64,000 nucleotides of DNA from DATFVA01 sp963839165 (GTDB taxonomy: Bacteria; Bacteroidota; Ignavibacteria; Ignavibacteriales; Ignavibacteriaceae). The notes below the pieces were generated by a model that saw nothing but the letters and a program-made list of their open reading frames with translations, was not told the origin of the DNA and searched no databases. The position numbers were made by a program, and so were the translations under genes. The DNA lies in assembly GCA_963839165.1 (NCBI GenBank), contig CAWIUG010000006.1:1-64000 (forward strand). Direction: 5' to 3'. Shown here piece by piece: positions 1 through 8,584 of this stretch (the first letter of the stretch is position 1; every line of letters begins with the position of its first letter).

Positions 1-20
1 TTCGAATCCCTGTCTTGACA
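1..20 (+). tRNA. 3' end of a tRNA cut by the window edge
   Basis: The first bases read as a T-loop (TTCGAAT), the 3' half of a T-stem (CCCTG), a 7-base acceptor strand (TCTTGAC) and a discriminator A. No CCA is encoded. The 5' part lies outside the window, so the amino acid and the fold cannot be checked. The stretch GAATCCCTGTC recurs at 7096-7106 next to an integrase relic. Confidence 0.4.
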
Positions 21-424
21 AGTAAACCCCCGAATATCATGCAAATATTGGTTTTTACATCATAATGGACTTATTTAGACTTAAAAAATTAAGATTATTA
101 AATATTTGTTATAGCTCAAGCGGAGAATAGGAAAATTTTTGTTGACTTTTCTTTGATATGAAGATAAGTAATTTCAGCCACTGGCCAATCTGAAAGAAAT
201 TATTTTCTGACAGATATACTTGCCATTGAAAAATGGAATTCCTTTATCATCCAATGTATTTCCTATAACTATCAATTTTCCTACGTGGGAAAAAGTTAAT
301 AATTAAGAAAATCCGTAAAAATATGTAGTATGTGATAAAATAAAGAGTGGGGTATAGCCTGTTGGCGAAGTGGTTTAGTACTAGTACTTGTATAGACTCT
401 GCTACATACGCGGCCTTGAAATAC
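21..424. other. Intergenic, no gene seen
   Basis: AT-rich sequence with stops in all frames. A short tRNA-like string near 365-395 is not supported by a full cloverleaf. Nothing else can be supported here. Confidence 0.5.
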
Positions 425-943
425 CTCTCATCGTGCTCACAGAACCTCCCGGATCCAAATGAGAAAGTATAATAGATTTGCTGAACTCATCCGGATTATT
501 GCTGTATTCTGCTTCCATTTTGTAGAATAACGACCATATGATTTTTTCTTCTCTTGGAGAAAGATGAAGCGCTTCACTTGTCTCATAGTCAATGAAATCA
601 TATTTCCTGATTTCTGTAAATAAAAGGATGTCCTATTAAAAAGTCCTCATTAATTTCGATCGAGAATCCCTTTCCCATTAATTGAACATCGTGTAGCGAA
701 ATTATTTGTCTGGGTTTCATAAAATACATAAACCCGCAGTCATGATGAGCGGTAATATCTGGTACGGTAAAACTAAATACGATTAAGTCTTTTTAAACAG
801 ATGAAATAAAAGTCGTACGAAACCTCAGCTGCATTTAACGGAACAGCAGATTTCTTTAAACGCTTAAGCCCGAGCAGCGGATTTTCCGGAGGAGGATAAC
901 CCTGTGCTTTGTGCAATTCACTTATAGTCTTGAAATGTTTCAT
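425..943 (-). pseudogene. AraC-family regulator relic
   Basis: On the minus strand from the ATG at 941-943 the sequence reads MKHFKTISELHKAQGYPPPE and on to a stop at 773-775. The continuation lies in other frames: ITAHHDCGFMYFMKPRQIIS, then ALHLSPREEKIIWSLFYKME. This is the N-terminal sensor half of an AraC-type regulator. At least two frameshifts break it, and the C-terminal helix-turn-helix is missing, the homology fading near 425. It lies just downstream of an aldo/keto reductase on the same strand, a common pairing of regulator and target. I am sure it is broken; the family call rests on the pattern of the cupin-like half and the linker. Confidence 0.65.
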
Positions 944-1023
944 AATATTAAATACCTTCAGTCACAATATATTAAAGATTGTCATTTTTTTACTTTTCAA
1001 ATCTTTTTGAATGGATTATGTCC

Positions 1024-1824
1024 TCACCTTTTAGGAGGCGCTTCAACACCTGAGAAAGCCTGAACAACGTCAGGCAGCCGTTTTCCTTTAACCTCGAATG
1101 CACGGACTGCGGAATTTAATTCACTGAGTTCTTCGGAAGTAAATTTAATTTCATCAGCGCCCTTATTATCTAACATATGGGTCATCTCAATCGCACCCGT
1201 CAGGAAAGCAACACCGAGCGGGCTCCAGGGAACGAAACCGATCCCCAGTTCTTCCAGCACCGGTAATATTTCTTCTTCCGGTTCTCTCCACCATATTGAA
1301 TATTCGCTCTGAAGCGCTGTTACAGGTTGTACGGAATGTGCTCGCCGGATATTTTGAACACCGGCTTCCGAAAGACCAAAGTGCCTGACCTTACCCTGCT
1401 TTATTAAATCTTTTACTGTGCCGGCAACATCTTCTATCGGTACTTTTGGATCAACGCGATGCTGATAAAGAAGATCGATGTAATCGGTTTTAAGTCTCTT
1501 TAACATAGCTTCAACGACTTGCCGTATATGTTCTGGTTTGCTATTGAGATTTGGGAAATTATCTACATCAAAACCAAACTTAGTGGCGATTACCACCTGA
1601 TCCCTTACCGGTTCAAGTGCTTCACCAACAAGTTCTTCATTTGTGAAGGGACCATAAACCTCAGCCGTATCAAAAAAAGTCACGTCCAGTTCAACTGCTT
1701 TTCTTATCAAAGAAATCATTTCTTTTTTATCTGCGGCAGGACCGTAACCGTGACTCATTCCCATACAACCCAGTCCTAAAGCTGAAACTTCAAGTCCGCT
1801 TTTTCCAAGTTTTCGTTTTTTCAT
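1024..1824 (-). CDS. Aldo/keto reductase with internal deletion
   Basis: This looks like an NADPH-dependent aldo/keto reductase of the AKR13/YakC type, soluble and cytoplasmic. The catalytic tetrad is visible: Asp52 and Tyr57 in FFDTAEVYG, Lys82 in ATKFGF and His122 in LYQHR. The ATG at 1824 is preferred because AAGAGGTG precedes it; an upstream in-frame GTG overlaps that site. The protein is only 266 residues, while the family is usually about 330. The usual segment between FLTGKI and the NKGA-like helix, which carries the NADP phosphate-binding PIPG...R..EN block, is absent; the junction is near 1180-1190. The frame stays open, but the product probably cannot bind cofactor normally. It lies beside the AraC relic and is probably decaying with it. 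Confidence 0.8.
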   Translation of the reverse strand: MKKRKLGKSGLEVSALGLGCMGMSHGYGPAADKKEMISLIRKAVELDVTFFDTAEVYGPFTNEELVGEALEPVRDQVVIATKFGFDVDNFPNLNSKPEHIRQVVEAMLKRLKTDYIDLLYQHRVDPKVPIEDVAGTVKDLIKQGKVRHFGLSEAGVQNIRRAHSVQPVTALQSEYSIWWREPEEEILPVLEELGIGFVPWSPLGVAFLTGAIEMTHMLDNKGADEIKFTSEELSELNSAVRAFEVKGKRLPDVVQAFSGVEAPPKR

Positions 1825-1900
1825 TATCATCACCTCTTGTCTTTCATTGAATTATAAATCATTTATGATACAAAAATAATGTGGAAGGTACCTTTAGGAC

Positions 1901-1931
1901 GGATACAAACGGCGGGATAATGGATACAAAC
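1901..1931. promoter_or_regulatory. 21-bp-spaced direct repeat, candidate AraC operator
   Basis: GGATACAAAC occurs at 1901-1910 and again at 1922-1931, exactly 21 bp apart, about 75-105 bp upstream of the aldo/keto reductase start. AraC-family activators commonly bind direct half-sites about two helical turns apart. The nearby AraC gene is broken, so this may be an orphan operator. The rest of 1825-2137 shows no gene. Confidence 0.4.
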
Positions 1932-2137
1932 AACTGCCTTCTTCTTGATCTGGTAAGTATTTCTTGATTGCGGGATTACTATTAACCAGTTGTGATAATA
2001 ACCGTGAAAAATGCTAATGAAAAAGTTAAGCAGACGAATCAGGATATGGCAGATGCGCAAGCTCAGTTTAACCGCTAATCGATTTTTTAATGCAGAAAAG
2101 AAATAACGAAAATGGAAGGATGAATTGAGGCAATAAG

Positions 2138-2614
2138 CTAATCAGACTTTTTATTTTTTATCCTTTTTTTTGCCGGAGCAGCTTCCGTTTTCTCATCCTC
2201 AATTGAATGAGTTTCTTTAAGATTTGCTTCTTTTGCGGCCCTACGGGCAAGCTTAATATAAAAATTATGAAGATGCTCTAAATCATCCTGAGTTAAGTTT
2301 TCTATATCTATTAACCTATTGCTGGCATCTTTTGAGGATGCAACCAATTCATTCAGCTTTAATTGTACTGCAAGCGATTCTTTATTCTGTGATCTTTGAA
2401 TTAAAAAGACCATAAGAAAAGTTACAATTGTTGTACTTGTATTTATGACAAGCTGCCATGTGTCCGAATACTTAAATATCGGTCCTGTAACTAACCAGGC
2501 TACTATAATCAAAAATGCTACTGAAAATGCTGCAGAGCTGCCGGCAAAGATAGTGGCTTTGTGAGCAAAGCGGTCGAACAAATCATTTAATTTCCTGCTT
2601 AAACTCTTTTTCAT
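2138..2614 (-). CDS. Low-affinity iron permease family (Fet4-like) membrane protein
   Basis: A 158-residue protein with a basic start, two hydrophobic segments (about residues 24-44 and 53-74) and a charged helical tail ending in lysine-rich residues. The layout RFAHKATIFAGS...AFLIIVAWLVTGPIF...WQLVINTSTTIVTFLMVFLIQ matches the bacterial low-affinity iron permease family (PF04120). The Met at 2614 is chosen because AGAAGG sits seven bases upstream; a longer frame to 2665 lacks such a site. Members are small inner-membrane proteins; transport of iron by the bacterial forms is largely inferred. No operon partner is evident. Confidence 0.75.
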   Translation of the reverse strand: MKKSLSRKLNDLFDRFAHKATIFAGSSAAFSVAFLIIVAWLVTGPIFKYSDTWQLVINTSTTIVTFLMVFLIQRSQNKESLAVQLKLNELVASSKDASNRLIDIENLTQDDLEHLHNFYIKLARRAAKEANLKETHSIEDEKTEAAPAKKRIKNKKSD

Positions 2615-2816
2615 ATTACTACCTTCTTTCAATGATTTGTAAGGAGATTTATATAAAATACTCAAATAAGATTGTTTACATGTTGATATATCACAAACAA
2701 ATTAACTTTAAATATCATTAGGAACATTGCATCTGCCTTTGACCAGATGATCCTATTCTTTAAGGATCGCTGTCGATATATATCAGGGTAAAAATATACA
2801 AACCAGGATAAAGAGA

Positions 2817-2906
2817 TTAGAAAATCTGACCCATTACCACGCATACTCCGGCAGCGAACGGAAGTTCAAATCGAATTAATTTCAAAAGACCTTTAACCTT
2901 TTTCAT
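2817..2906 (-). pseudogene. UbiA-type prenyltransferase N-terminal fragment
   Basis: A strong GGAGGAAG ribosome-binding site precedes ATG at 2904-2906, followed by 29 codons reading MKKVKGLLKLIRFELPFAAG and then VCVVMGQIF before a stop. This resembles the first membrane helix of UbiA-family prenyltransferases. The rest of the roughly 280-residue protein is not present. The remaining bases from 2615 to 2975 show no gene. I infer a truncated relic; the family call rests on one short stretch. Confidence 0.4.
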
Positions 2907-2975
2907 CTTCCTCCGGTTTTGTTTGCAGCTGCCGTCTTTAATCCTTAGAAGGATCGTTGATTGTATACTAATAAA

Positions 2976-5057
2976 TTATCTTAAGAAAATCATTTTTTTC
3001 GTCTGGTTGTAATTTCCTGTTGTTATCTGATAAAAATAAACTCCACTGCTTAAATGAGAAGCATCAAATTTTATTGAATATTCTCCTGCTGATTTTACTT
3101 CGTTGACAATAGTTGCAACTGATTCTCCAAGCAAGTTAAATACTTTGATAGTTACGATTCCGGTTTCGGGAACCTGATATCCGATTATGGTAGACGGATT
3201 AAAGGGATTTGGATAATTCTGATCAAGTGCATAGGTATTCGTTATAACCTGTTCTGAGATATTGAGAAGGGTACTGTCTGTTGATCCGATTGCGAACTCA
3301 GAGAATGAATCAAAAGGTATATTGCTTGTTAAAAATCCACTTGAAAAATTACCGGTAAAAGTTCCGCCTATATTTTGCCATGGATCGCCCTCATTTTCAC
3401 GTTTTAACCATACCAGGCAGGCTCCGCATCCCCCGACGGTAACACCGACAAGATCCTCAGCATTAATGCGCATGTGGCCATTGGTGAAAATAGTTCCGTA
3501 ATTAACCACGCTCCAATAATAATTACCTATCCAAATAATGCCGGATGGAAGTGCCCCCGGTACCGCTGAAGCAAGATAATAATATACAATAACTGTATCT
3601 GAGGCAGTAACATCGCCTATAAAAGTGAGGTGAGTATCTCCGAAGGTGGTAGTTGATCCCGCTCCTATCGGAGGTACTTCAACACTGCTTGCTGAAGGTG
3701 TGAGAGATTGGGAGTATTTAATGGTCAGACTGCCGGAGGATGTAGAGCTTTCGTAGCTATTACCTGTAACATAAACGTTTCCTGAACCGTCAACAGCCAT
3801 TGCCCGGGGTATATCATCTAAATTCGCTGCATCATACCTTTGCACCCAGAGCGTATCGCCATCTGAATTATATTTAATTGTAGCGTAGTCATTAGCTCCT
3901 CCGCTTTGCCATGTTCCGATACTTGCTCCTGTGATATAAATGCTGCCTGATGGATCGGCAGCTATATCAGCAGGTATATCCTGAGAACCGCCTATTCCAT
4001 CATAATATTTCTCCCATATAAGATCTCCGTAGCTATTATATTTTAACGTTGCAAAATCTCTTACATACGATCCTGCTACGGTACTAGCTTCGCCCGTAAC
4101 AACTATATTCCGATTATTATCGACAACAATTCCAACTGCTCTATCATCTTCGTTAACCGGTCCGTTAAAGCGCCTTACCCATTGCTCCGCTCCGTCCCCG
4201 TTATATTTAATCGTTGCATAATCATAATATCCGTTTGAGCCCGTGCTGTAACCTGTTACATAAATATTGCCGCTATCATCAACAGCAATAGCTGTTGCCT
4301 TACCATCCGGATCAGAGCTTAGTCCTTTATAGTGTTTCATCCAAAGAGAATCGCCTGATGAATTATACTTGACTGTGATATAATCATGGCTTACAACGTT
4401 CAAATCAAGTCCTATTCCTGTTGCATATACATTTCCGTCAGCATCTACGGCCAGTGCAGTTACAGAAGCGTCAAAGAAATCAAGTTTTGCTGCCCAGAGT
4501 TGTATGCCATCGGGGCTATACTTTATAGTAATATAGTCCTGCCCATATACATTACCGTAGGATAGATTATTAAGATATCCTCCCACGTATGAATTCCCTG
4601 CTTCATCAACTACGAGAGCGAAGGCCCGATCTATTAAGTTACCCGGGGAATTGTAATGCCGCACCCATAATGTATCTCCGTCCGGATTGTATTTCAGCGT
4701 AACAATTTCATCATCAGTAGCCGCCGGACCACGGAAGCTATATCCAGTGACAAAAATATTACCGCTTGTATCAAGTGCGAGTGCCGTAGACCCATCCAGT
4801 CCATTTCCAATGCCGTTGTATTCACTTATCCACAGCTGATTACCATCTGGATCATACCTGGCAAGGCTAATGTTAAATCCACTTATCCCGTGGTAAACCG
4901 TACCAGCGACATAAACATTTCCTGCTTTGTCAACGGCAATATCTATTGCGGATACGCTGTCAGTCCGGGCTGCCCAATCCTGATTAACCTGAGTGAATGA
5001 TACCGGGTTAAGAGCAAACAGCAGCATTATTAAATAAGGAATATTAAAGGTTTTCAT
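2976..5057 (-). CDS. SBBP-repeat beta-propeller protein with T9SS sorting domain
   Basis: A 693-residue secreted protein. Residues 1-22 are a signal peptide. From about residue 30 to 450 there are about nine repeats of roughly 50 residues of the type AVD.SGNIYVTG...YDYATIKYN.DGD.LWV.RYNG, the SBBP beta-propeller repeat. A beta-rich domain follows, then the C-terminal T9SS sorting domain with NYPNPFNPSTIIGYQVPETG and the end TKKMIFLR. The protein is probably exported by the Por machinery and kept at the surface or released. A GGAAG site precedes the start. No enzymatic residues are recognised; binding or surface display is an inference. Confidence 0.85.
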   Translation of the reverse strand: MKTFNIPYLIMLLFALNPVSFTQVNQDWAARTDSVSAIDIAVDKAGNVYVAGTVYHGISGFNISLARYDPDGNQLWISEYNGIGNGLDGSTALALDTSGNIFVTGYSFRGPAATDDEIVTLKYNPDGDTLWVRHYNSPGNLIDRAFALVVDEAGNSYVGGYLNNLSYGNVYGQDYITIKYSPDGIQLWAAKLDFFDASVTALAVDADGNVYATGIGLDLNVVSHDYITVKYNSSGDSLWMKHYKGLSSDPDGKATAIAVDDSGNIYVTGYSTGSNGYYDYATIKYNGDGAEQWVRRFNGPVNEDDRAVGIVVDNNRNIVVTGEASTVAGSYVRDFATLKYNSYGDLIWEKYYDGIGGSQDIPADIAADPSGSIYITGASIGTWQSGGANDYATIKYNSDGDTLWVQRYDAANLDDIPRAMAVDGSGNVYVTGNSYESSTSSGSLTIKYSQSLTPSASSVEVPPIGAGSTTTFGDTHLTFIGDVTASDTVIVYYYLASAVPGALPSGIIWIGNYYWSVVNYGTIFTNGHMRINAEDLVGVTVGGCGACLVWLKRENEGDPWQNIGGTFTGNFSSGFLTSNIPFDSFSEFAIGSTDSTLLNISEQVITNTYALDQNYPNPFNPSTIIGYQVPETGIVTIKVFNLLGESVATIVNEVKSAGEYSIKFDASHLSSGVYFYQITTGNYNQTKKMIFLR

Positions 5058-5091
5058 TTTACTTCCATTTAAGTTTAAAATATTGTTCAGT

Positions 5092-5730
5092 TTAACCTGA
5101 GCTCAGCTGGAAAATGCGCAGTGACTTAATTACTTCATCAACTTCAGAAGAATGCTTGTAAAATAGAGAGGCATCAGCTGACGGAAAAAAGTACATAATG
5201 ATTACTCTTATCCCACTACTGTACAGGACCGAATAACGGACTCTGGTAAAGAGGCCGTATGTACAGTCGAATCCTTTTGCATCTCCTACTGAAAAGTTCC
5301 AGTTTGCTTCCAATCCATTCCCGTCTGAACCGGCAGGAGATTCTTTGAAGAGAGCAGCAAACTCTTCCGGTTTTTGATCAGACACTTCGTGACCATAGAT
5401 TATTAAAAACGGTTGAGGATCATTCGTAGTATCGGTTGAAATAAGCTTAAACCCATTCCAGGTTTCCGTCATCTCCTGTTCTTTATCAATAAAGTTCGTT
5501 GAGGTGTACAAACCTGTCTTCATCTCTTCGTACGGATCTTGCTGCACTATTTTTTCAAAAGTCCAGTTTTCCGGAACGGTTATTTCAAATCGATATGCTT
5601 CATTTCGAATTGTTTTCTTTTCCTGTCCGGCCTGACAATCTGAAACTGTTGATGAAGAAATACGGGAGTGCGGTATAATGATACCCGTTATTAAACTGAA
5701 TAGGACTGATAGAAATACCGATGCAGGCAT
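5092..5730 (-). CDS. Exported protein of unknown function
   Basis: A 212-residue protein with an N-terminal hydrophobic signal segment (about residues 3-21) and an alpha/beta body containing RFEITVPENWTFEKI, reminiscent of PsbP/MOG1-like exported proteins. AAGAGGAAA precedes the ATG. It sits between a T9SS cargo gene and an OmpA-family gene on the same strand, with short gaps, so it may be cotranscribed. No catalytic motif is visible and I do not assign a function. Confidence 0.65.
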   Translation of the reverse strand: MPASVFLSVLFSLITGIIIPHSRISSSTVSDCQAGQEKKTIRNEAYRFEITVPENWTFEKIVQQDPYEEMKTGLYTSTNFIDKEQEMTETWNGFKLISTDTTNDPQPFLIIYGHEVSDQKPEEFAALFKESPAGSDGNGLEANWNFSVGDAKGFDCTYGLFTRVRYSVLYSSGIRVIIMYFFPSADASLFYKHSSEVDEVIKSLRIFQLSSG

Positions 5731-5795
5731 AATTATTTCCTCTTTTCAATTGTTATTCCCCGTTGACCCCCCGGAATTATAACTTCCCTGAAACT

Positions 5796-6726
5796 TTATT
5801 TTTTAACTATCTCAACTCTTCTATTAAGTTCTTTTCCTTCATTTGTATCATTTGCTGCCAGAGGTACCAGCGGCCCTACTTCCATGAGCCTGAAGTCTTG
5901 AAGAAGCAACCTTATACTTTGAAATTAATTCGTTCACGACGGCACCGGCTCTTTTTTCTGAAAGCTCCATATTATCATTAAGCTTACCGGTATTATCTGT
6001 GTGACCAACCACATAAATTTGAACTGAGGAATTGTCATTCAGAAACCTTGCAATTTCTGCTAATGTTTCATCTGACTCAGGTTTAATCTCATACTTTCCC
6101 GTATCAAAGTAGATCCCGTAAATTGACATATGACCGTCTTTTAAAATGTTGGATTTCAGAAGATCAGCCGTAATTTTGACCATACCGGTTTCCATTGGTT
6201 TCTCTTCAACTATTCTGATCTTTGTCCAGGGACCCTGAGATACAAATACACCCACCCAAATATTGCCCTCTTTTCGTTTTTGAAAAGCAGTCAGGTATCG
6301 TTCGGGGGGATAATAGCCGATAGTTTTAATCTGAGTTTCGGGTCCGCATTCCTCCTGGCTGCAGTTGAATTTAATCTCAAAACCGGCTTTCTTAAATGCG
6401 TCTTCGTAATTACGCATACGTTCAAGTGAAGAACGGTCATCAGGATCGCGGTAATCAAGTCTTGTTATTTTTCCTTCAAGTTTTTCGGTTTTAACTGAGC
6501 CATCTTCCTGGACTCTACCGATAACAAGCTGTTGTTCGTCAAACTCTTTTATTTCCTGGCTTTCGATGTAGGATCCTTCAAATGCTTTTACCAGCGGATG
6601 ACCTTCATTTTGAGCAGTAACTCTCGTGGGAATCAGCAATGCAAACAGGGTAATAAAGAATATTATAATTGCTTTAATTTGCATTAGTACTAATTTTTCA
6701 GGTTTAATAAATTTTGTCTGCGGCAT
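5796..6726 (-). CDS. OmpA-family outer-membrane protein, C-terminal frameshift
   Basis: The protein starts at 6726 after AGGAGGG, has a signal peptide ending near TRVTAQ, a middle domain with the DUF4892-like Y.R.SSLERMRNYE pattern, and an OmpA-type peptidoglycan-binding domain (YFDTGKYEIKPES, VVGHTDNTG, LSEKRAGAVVNELI). In the open frame the protein ends early at 5848 with HGSRAAGTSGSK. If one base is dropped near 5885 the normal ending appears: VGPLVPLAANDTNEGKELNR, RVEIVKK, stop at 5796-5798. So the last 30 residues, which carry the NR.RVE peptidoglycan-binding signature, are out of frame. Either a recent mutation or a base error. Confidence 0.8.
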
Positions 6727-7069
6727 TTTTTTCCCTCCTGTATTAATTTTCTATCAATAAGAGTTGTTAACGAATCAGGATTATTGGTCAGCTGGTTATG
6801 AAAAAAATTACTGGAACTTTTGACTTATGCGAGTACAGAACTCATTAAGAGAACCGCATCGACACTTAAGGAGAAATGATTACCTAGTTTATTGCCCTTC
6901 CTCAAGGAGTGGATTCAGTTTTCGCATATAATATCCACTTATATTTGTTTAATAGCAAGCAAATAATTGTTTATTGTCAATTATAAATATTATAAAACAG
7001 GGCGCGGCGATGAGTGTCAGCCTTACCAGCTGCCATTGTTTGCCGAAGGACAGTCCCAAGGAAAAATAG
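6727..7069. other. Intergenic, no gene seen
   Basis: AT-rich sequence between the OmpA gene and the integrase relic with no open frame that can be supported. ACAGGGCGC at 6997-7005 recurs at 7086-7094. Confidence 0.5.
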
Positions 7070-7762
7070 TTGAATTTTCATAGAGACAGGGCGCAGAATC
7101 CCTGTCGACTAAGTGCAGGAACTAATAAAAAGGTCGCCTTGGAGATCTATCAAAAGAAGCAAATGGAACTTTCATTAGGACATTTCAATATAATACCAAT
7201 AAATAATTCTAAAGTAATTTCATTATCTGAGGTTACCAAATCATTTCTGGATTCAAAAAGAAATCATATTAGACCATCCTCCTTTAAAAGATATCAGAAT
7301 TATATGAACAAGTTTACAGATTATATAGGAAAATTCTTCCCTGGTCCAGCATTAAACATTTCAGAAATTAAATCGAGTTATGTTGAAGAGAGCTTTAATT
7401 ACTTTCTGGAGAATAAAATTACAAATGGGAATAAATGGGAATCTAAAACAGTAAATGGATTGAGAGCCATTTTAATTCAACTTTTTAATTACGCTATAAA
7501 ACAAGGATTTATTTTAACTAATCCGATAAAAGATACAACAAGATTTAGAGAAAATGGAAGAAATATTGTCGAATATTTTACAGATGAAGAATTGGAAAAA
7601 ATCTGGCAGGAGCTGGATGAATACTGGGTAGATCCATTAAAGTTTATCCTCCACACTGGACTAAGAAAAGGAGAATGGATTAACCTAAAGTGGAAGAATG
7701 TTAGATTGACCGGTGATAATCCCAGTATAACAATTACATCATCAGGTCTCGCAGCTATATGA
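7070..7762 (+). pseudogene. Tyrosine recombinase (phage-type integrase) fragment
   Basis: The frame encodes 230 residues. The first 17 or so look unrelated; homology begins at about NKKVALEIYQKKQMELSLG, the middle of the usual N-terminal arm. A SAM-like core-binding domain follows (about residues 50-155). The catalytic domain starts with YFTDEELEKIWQ and reaches the first catalytic Arg in ILHTGLRKGEW, then stops after NVRLTGDN. The H-x-x-R and catalytic Tyr parts are missing. So the gene is truncated at both ends and cannot be active. It marks an old integrated element of which little else is recognisable. Confidence 0.75.
7085..7106. other. T-arm-like hairpin, possible attachment-site remnant
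   Basis: GACAGGG (7085-7091) and CCCTGTC (7100-7106) pair perfectly around an 8-base loop. The inner part has the shape of a tRNA T-arm, and GAATCCCTGTC (7096-7106) is identical to bases 4-14 of the tRNA end at the left edge. It lies at the point where the integrase homology begins. Tyrosine integrases often recombine at tRNA T-arms, so a leftover att site is an inference. Confidence 0.3.
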
Positions 7763-8054
7763 TATCAACCCTTCTCTGTCCCATTTCAATTTTACTGATG
7801 AATGATTGATGAAAACAAAGTACCGTATAGTTCCGTTTTCATCATAACAGTGAACAAAGTGCATCCTCAACTCCATTTCATTCTGCTGAACTGTATGGAA
7901 AAATTATCCGATCCGAGAGAGGAATTTCAATACTAATCAATGTTTGTTGGATTTATATACGCACTTTTTACAGGGGGAGTGTTCGGCTGGCTCTAGCCGG
8001 CTATGTAGCTTTTTCTCACCTAAGGGGATATCCGCCTACTGAACAGAAGCAGGT
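7763..8054. other. Degenerate intergenic stretch
   Basis: No full gene. The right end (7940-8058) contains a possible frameshifted small membrane protein, listed separately; the left part shows nothing I can support. Confidence 0.4.
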
Positions 8055-8058
8055 TTAA
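7940..8058 (+). pseudogene. Possible frameshifted small membrane protein
   Basis: From ATG at 7940 the sequence reads MFVGFIYALFTGGVFGWL then a stop. In another frame it continues LAGYVAFSHLRGYPPTEQKQ and one more residue to TAA at 8056-8058. Joined, this would be a roughly 39-residue one-helix protein with a proline-rich tail. It converges with the next gene, sharing bases 8055-8058. Weak evidence. Confidence 0.22.
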
Positions 8059-8282
8059 TTTTTATTTCTGCTCGTAAACAGCGCGATTAGTGAGTAGACA
8101 ATAAAAACCATTATAACGTTAAGTATGAAAGGTCTGAGGGTATCACTTGCCGAGTGAGAACGACCGTCTATAGCGATGAAGATATAAATACAATAGACAA
8201 ATAAAGCCATTGCCAGGATCCATCCGATAACTGAGGCAGGGAAGAATAATATTCCTTTTCTGACAAACCAGTTTTTGTTCAT
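8055..8282 (-). CDS. Small membrane protein of unknown function
   Basis: A 75-residue protein with two membrane segments (about residues 12-35 and 50-68) joined by a loop AIDGRSHSASDTLR. AAGGGAA lies upstream of the ATG. Similar short proteins with a WF.R.G..FFP..V.GW start and a RSHS.SDTL loop occur in Bacteroidota as uncharacterised families, as far as I recall. No partner gene is evident. Confidence 0.6.
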   Translation of the reverse strand: MNKNWFVRKGILFFPASVIGWILAMALFVYCIYIFIAIDGRSHSASDTLRPFILNVIMVFIVYSLIALFTSRNKN

Positions 8283-8548
8283 CTGATATTCCCTTACGCT
8301 TTATTTAAAGGACCGAACGGTTTTAATGAAATTAGGAAAAATTTTTCTCATGAGAAAATACTATTTAATATTTCTAGGCAACCAAAAATAACTATTGTCT
8401 TATGGGATGCTCTTGGTTATTTTTAGGACACACAAGGCGCGGGAGCATTTTAAATAATATGGAAATTCTAATTATATCAAGCTCTTTGCCCCCCCAGGGT
8501 GACTTGTTTAAGATCACTTGACGGGGACTAAGAATATTAGTAGCTTTG
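8283..8548. other. Intergenic upstream of the TetR gene
   Basis: No gene. AAAAATAAC and GTTATTTTT near 8380-8425 could pair into a hairpin of uncertain meaning. Confidence 0.35.
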
Positions 8549-8566
8549 TAAGTAAGTGATTACTAA
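8549..8566. promoter_or_regulatory. Candidate TetR operator upstream of the regulator
   Basis: TAAGTAAGTGATTACTAA is an imperfect palindrome 18-35 bases before the TetR start. It matches the palindrome at 9195-9212 in 15 of 18 positions. An operator copy in front of the regulator suggests autoregulation. Confidence 0.6.
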
Positions 8567-8584
8567 TTATAATGCTAATTTAAT

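Noticed and set aside
360..400. tRNA-like string with GAAGTGGTTTAGTAC
   Set aside because: No anticodon arm, T-arm or acceptor pairing follows, so it is not called as a tRNA.
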